Both the position numbers and the translations under genes were made by a program. DNA of 23,209 bases. Origin: Paraglomus occultum (taxonomy: Eukaryota; Glomeromycota; Glomeromycetes; Paraglomerales; Paraglomeraceae). The DNA lies in NCBI GenBank assembly GCA_910592205.1, contig CAJVPJ010000507.1, positions 1-23,209 of the forward strand, in the 5' to 3' direction. Under the pieces are notes generated by a model. The model was not told where the DNA came from. It did no database searches and worked only from the letters and a program-made list of their open reading frames with translations. This document shows positions 20,517-23,209 of this stretch, piece by piece (positions within the stretch are counted from its first letter, which is position 1; every line of letters begins with the position of its first letter).

Positions 20517-22586
20517 ATGGAGTTTAGTGACTTTTATAAACATAGTTCTTACCTTACAAAGTTTTCACCTGATGGGCTTCACATAGCCACGGTTTATCAG
20601 AAGAGGCTTGCGGTTCGCGATTCTATTACTCTAAAAGTTCTCAACGTTAATCAAAGCGATACAGCTATAGAGCACGTCAATTGGTCGCCAGATTCTCATT
20701 TCTTCTTGGCAGCAAGTTATACAGCTGGTACTGTGTACATAGGATGTATTGGCGAGAATAACTGGTCAGCAGTCATAGAGGAAGGAACGGCTGGACTTAA
20801 ACATGCAAGATGGACACCTGATGGGAGGGGTATCATGTGTTTTTCAGATTTCCGGGTAAACAAGTTTAATCGAACATGCAAACCGTTACGACAAACCAAC
20901 ACAGCTTATTGACGATAAATTGGTTGTTTTTTGCTCATGTTTAGCTACGTTTGACAATATGGTCACTTGCTACTGGTGATGTTTGTTACATGCAGAATCC
21001 AAAATACAATGAGAAAGGTGAGAACACCAACAAGACATTGAACTTGTGTAGATTCGAATTAGCTGATCTTTGTATAGGTTATAGTTTTCGTAAGGATGGG
21101 AGGTACTTTGCTCTCACAGAGCGACGGGAGGGGAAAGACTTTATAGGAATATATGATTGTGAAAATAAATGGAACTTAGTAAGGGTCTGTACCCAAATTT
21201 TCTCGTTTGAAGAACTATCTATCAAATTATCTCGATCTGTTGACTTTGGATGTGAAATTTGCATTAGCATTTTGCCGTCGACACTGTTGATCTCGATAAC
21301 ATTGCGTGGTCGCCCGATGGTCGTGTAATTGCCGTCTGGGATAATTGCATACAGGTGGGTGACTTCGCTTGCTGGTTATTTGTTATCCGATAATATTGTT
21401 CCGCGTTATTTATTGTATTGTTTAATATTTAGTACAAAGTTTTGATCTATACACCAGATGGTCGATGTCAAAAATCATATTGTGCATATGAAATGGGTTT
21501 AGGGGTGAAGACAGCCACTTGGTCACCTTCGAGTCAATTTCTGGCTGTTGGCAGTTATGATCAAAGGGTCTGTAGGAGCACAGTTGATCCTTTTTTTTCT
21601 TTTTCGTTGGCACTATAATCGTTCTCTGTTATCTAATATGGTTCCTTCTGTAGCTACGCTTTCTCGGTAACTACACATGGGAACCAGTGATAGAATTTTA
21701 TCACGCCGGGGCTGTCAATGTTGAAGGCTTGGTAAGCATTTCTAATGTACAATAATCATATATATTAGTAGCATGACTGATATGGCTCCAAACCAAAGAC
21801 AATACTAAGAGAGGATGTTGAAATGCCTGCACGTGAATACGAAAAACCAATAGTTACATGTGAGTGCAAGCATATGCAAAGTAATATGATTATTAACCCG
21901 CGTATGATAATAACCCGAAATTCTCATGCCCGTTTATTAGATATTAAAGAGGAACAACCATATGAACTGCCAGCCAATCGCGCGGGTCCAGAGAAAGGAC
22001 AACCAAGAATAGGTGTCGGCACTTGTAAATTCAATGCGGATGGAACCCTGCTGGCATCACGCAATGGCAAGTCCGTACATCATGACGCATCTGTCGCTAG
22101 CCAGTAACCCTTTCACTAACCTATTATTCTTTTCTAGACAATATGCCGCAGTGTGTGTGGATATGGGATATCTGTAACATACAACCCATCGTATTAATCG
22201 TGCAATTAAAACCGGTCAAACAATTCCTGTGGAATCCAATTGATCCTGACCAGTTGGCCATTTGCAGTGGATCCAATACTCTGTGTTTTTGGTCCGCTCA
22301 TGAAATGGATGTTTGTCATGTCGACGTACCCAACGGTGAGTACTATTTTCACATTTATAAATATTCTTAAATCAACTCGACAACTGCAGATGATTTATTC
22401 TGCCTTTTTTTTACAGCAACTTTCTGTGTAAACAACATCCGATGGCGTCCAGATGGGAAATCCTTATTGATAATGGATAAAAATATGTTTTCTACAGCTA
22501 ATTTCCAGTGTGAAGAGGATGAGGCAGGGGAGCAAGATTTAGCTTCAATCATTCATTCTTCATCTTCATCTTCTAATATCAAATAA
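20517..22586 (+). CDS. WRAP73: WRAP73 (WDR8) homologue, WD40-repeat spindle-pole protein
   Basis: Nine exons: 20517-20855, 20945-21017, 21078-21178, 21268-21354, 21433-21567, 21654-21731, 21799-22066, 22138-22335 and 22417-22586. All phases fit and give 482 residues (the human protein has about 460). ATG 20517 is chosen because [20 protein letters not shown] matches the family N-terminus; an in-frame ATG at 20430 adds no conserved sequence. WD-type strands follow in order: [75 protein letters not shown], then [19 protein letters not shown] and [11 protein letters not shown]. The family forms a complex with SSX2IP/Msd1; in fission yeast Msd1-Wdr8-Pkl1 anchors spindle microtubule minus ends at the pole body. 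The seventh intron (22067-22137) begins with GC rather than GT, and the fifth uses the weak donor GTCTGT. The serine-rich tail (HSSSSSSN) is lineage-specific. No damage is seen. Confidence 0.93.
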
Positions 22587-22587
22587 A
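22582..22587 (+). terminator. Possible polyadenylation signal of the WRAP73 gene
   Basis: AATAAA overlaps the stop codon (TAA 22584-22586). If used, the 3' UTR would be very short. Other A-rich candidates occur further on in the MITE at 22855-23027, for example AAATAAAG at about 22873. Confidence 0.25.
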
Positions 22588-22854
22588 GCTCGCTCAATAG
22601 CCGTCGATACTACTTACAATACTTTCAATATCCCATTTTCATCATACGCCCAGTCCCCCTCTTCGCTGTTTCTAATACATTAACGGCAAGTTGAACAAAC
22701 CAATATCAAAAGATTACTACAGATATACTGAAACTATGTGGGAGATGTTCATTTAAAAAGCTGCTGAAGTGTGACGCCCGGTGCTAATTAAGGAGTCGAG
22801 AAGCAATTTATTGTTGATTCTTACAGTGAAAGCTAATTTTTGTCGTATACTGTA

Positions 22855-23027
22855 CATAGTCAAACTCGATAAAATAAAGTCACTTTAAGATAAAATCACT
22901 CTAAGATAAAAAACTTACCTGCCCCGAATTTTTAATATTATACATATAATCCTCGATAAAATAAAACCTCTATAGTTTAAACCATGACCCCCAGCCCGTC
23001 GACTTTATTATATCGAGTTTGACTATG
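22855..23027. mobile_element. Short MITE with 27-bp inverted ends and TA target duplication
   Basis: Left end CATAGTCAAACTCGATA then AAATAAAGTC (22855-22881). The right end is its reverse complement (23001-23027), with one mismatch in 27. TA lies outside both ends (22853-22854, 23028-23029). Within it, AAGATAAAATCACT-like units repeat at about 22890-22910, and a third copy of the terminal motif (CCTCGATAAAATAAAACCTC) lies internally at about 22952. The GTCAAAC(T/C)TC core resembles the ends of the element at 11720-12298, which points to related pogo-like transposases. It carries no gene and sits about 270 bases behind the WRAP73 stop codon. Confidence 0.82.
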
Positions 23028-23209
23028 TATCGTTTACACTGAACGCGTTTCTGTAATAACATTTCTTACACTATTCGAGTATATCTTGATCTCATAAACG
23101 ATGTTTCATCAGTTTGTCATTTCTAACACGAACAACAATATCCACTCTCTGGAATGCCTTTACCACGAGGGCTTTCGGACATAACCCCACCCCCTCTCAC
23201 TCAGACATC

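Noticed and set aside
22240-22431. Frames overlapping WRAP73 exons 8 and 9
   Set aside because: They are shadow frames that cross the GTGAGT donor at 22336.
23090-23209. Minus-strand ATG frame (SESPRGKGIPESGYCC) as a first exon
   Set aside because: It has only about 19 codons before a stop and no donor site of good quality.
1-23209. tRNA, rRNA or CRISPR array
   Set aside because: No paired A/B box with cloverleaf, no rRNA core motifs and no regularly spaced repeat-spacer structure was seen on either strand.

Overview
The window looks like nuclear DNA of an AT-rich, intron-containing fungus. The best fit is an arbuscular mycorrhizal fungus (Glomeromycotina) or a close Mucoromycota relative. 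The reasons are short introns (about 55-100 nt) with GTAAGT-type donors, several F-box genes, a DUF4203/TMEM198-type membrane protein, a WRAP73-type WD40 gene, long gene-poor AT-rich stretches, and a bacterial-looking gene fragment of the kind expected from Mollicutes-related endobacteria. The assignment is inferred from gene content, not from a marker gene.

Layout. 91-1438 (+) holds a very AT-rich broken reading frame in which TGA reads as tryptophan at six places. It has a bacterial-style start and ends at a natural TAA, so it is the trace of a mollicute-type gene. 1977-3755 (-) is an intact single-exon F-box/leucine-rich protein. 5677-6306 (-) is a possible small spliced gene of unknown function. 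7463-8521 (-) is a clean three-exon DUF4203 membrane protein whose stop codon lies inside the last copy of a ~55-bp tandem repeat. 8815-9054 (-) is a weak small open frame. 11720-12298 is a TA-flanked inverted-repeat element (MITE). 12402-14238 (+) is a mosaic of protein-like frames that I could not identify and that is now broken. 14427-15114 (+) is a mildly damaged F-box/LRR pseudogene. 16730-17974 (-) is a two-exon F-box/kelch gene. 20517-22586 (+) is a nine-exon WRAP73 homologue with one GC-AG intron. 22855-23027 is a second TA-flanked MITE.

The genes do not form a pathway. Three F-box genes (two intact, one dead) would act as substrate receptors of SCF ubiquitin ligases. The WRAP73 homologue would act at the spindle pole body. 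The DUF4203 protein would sit in a membrane. The most unusual content is the TGA=Trp gene remnant at the left edge and the unidentified decayed coding block in the middle.
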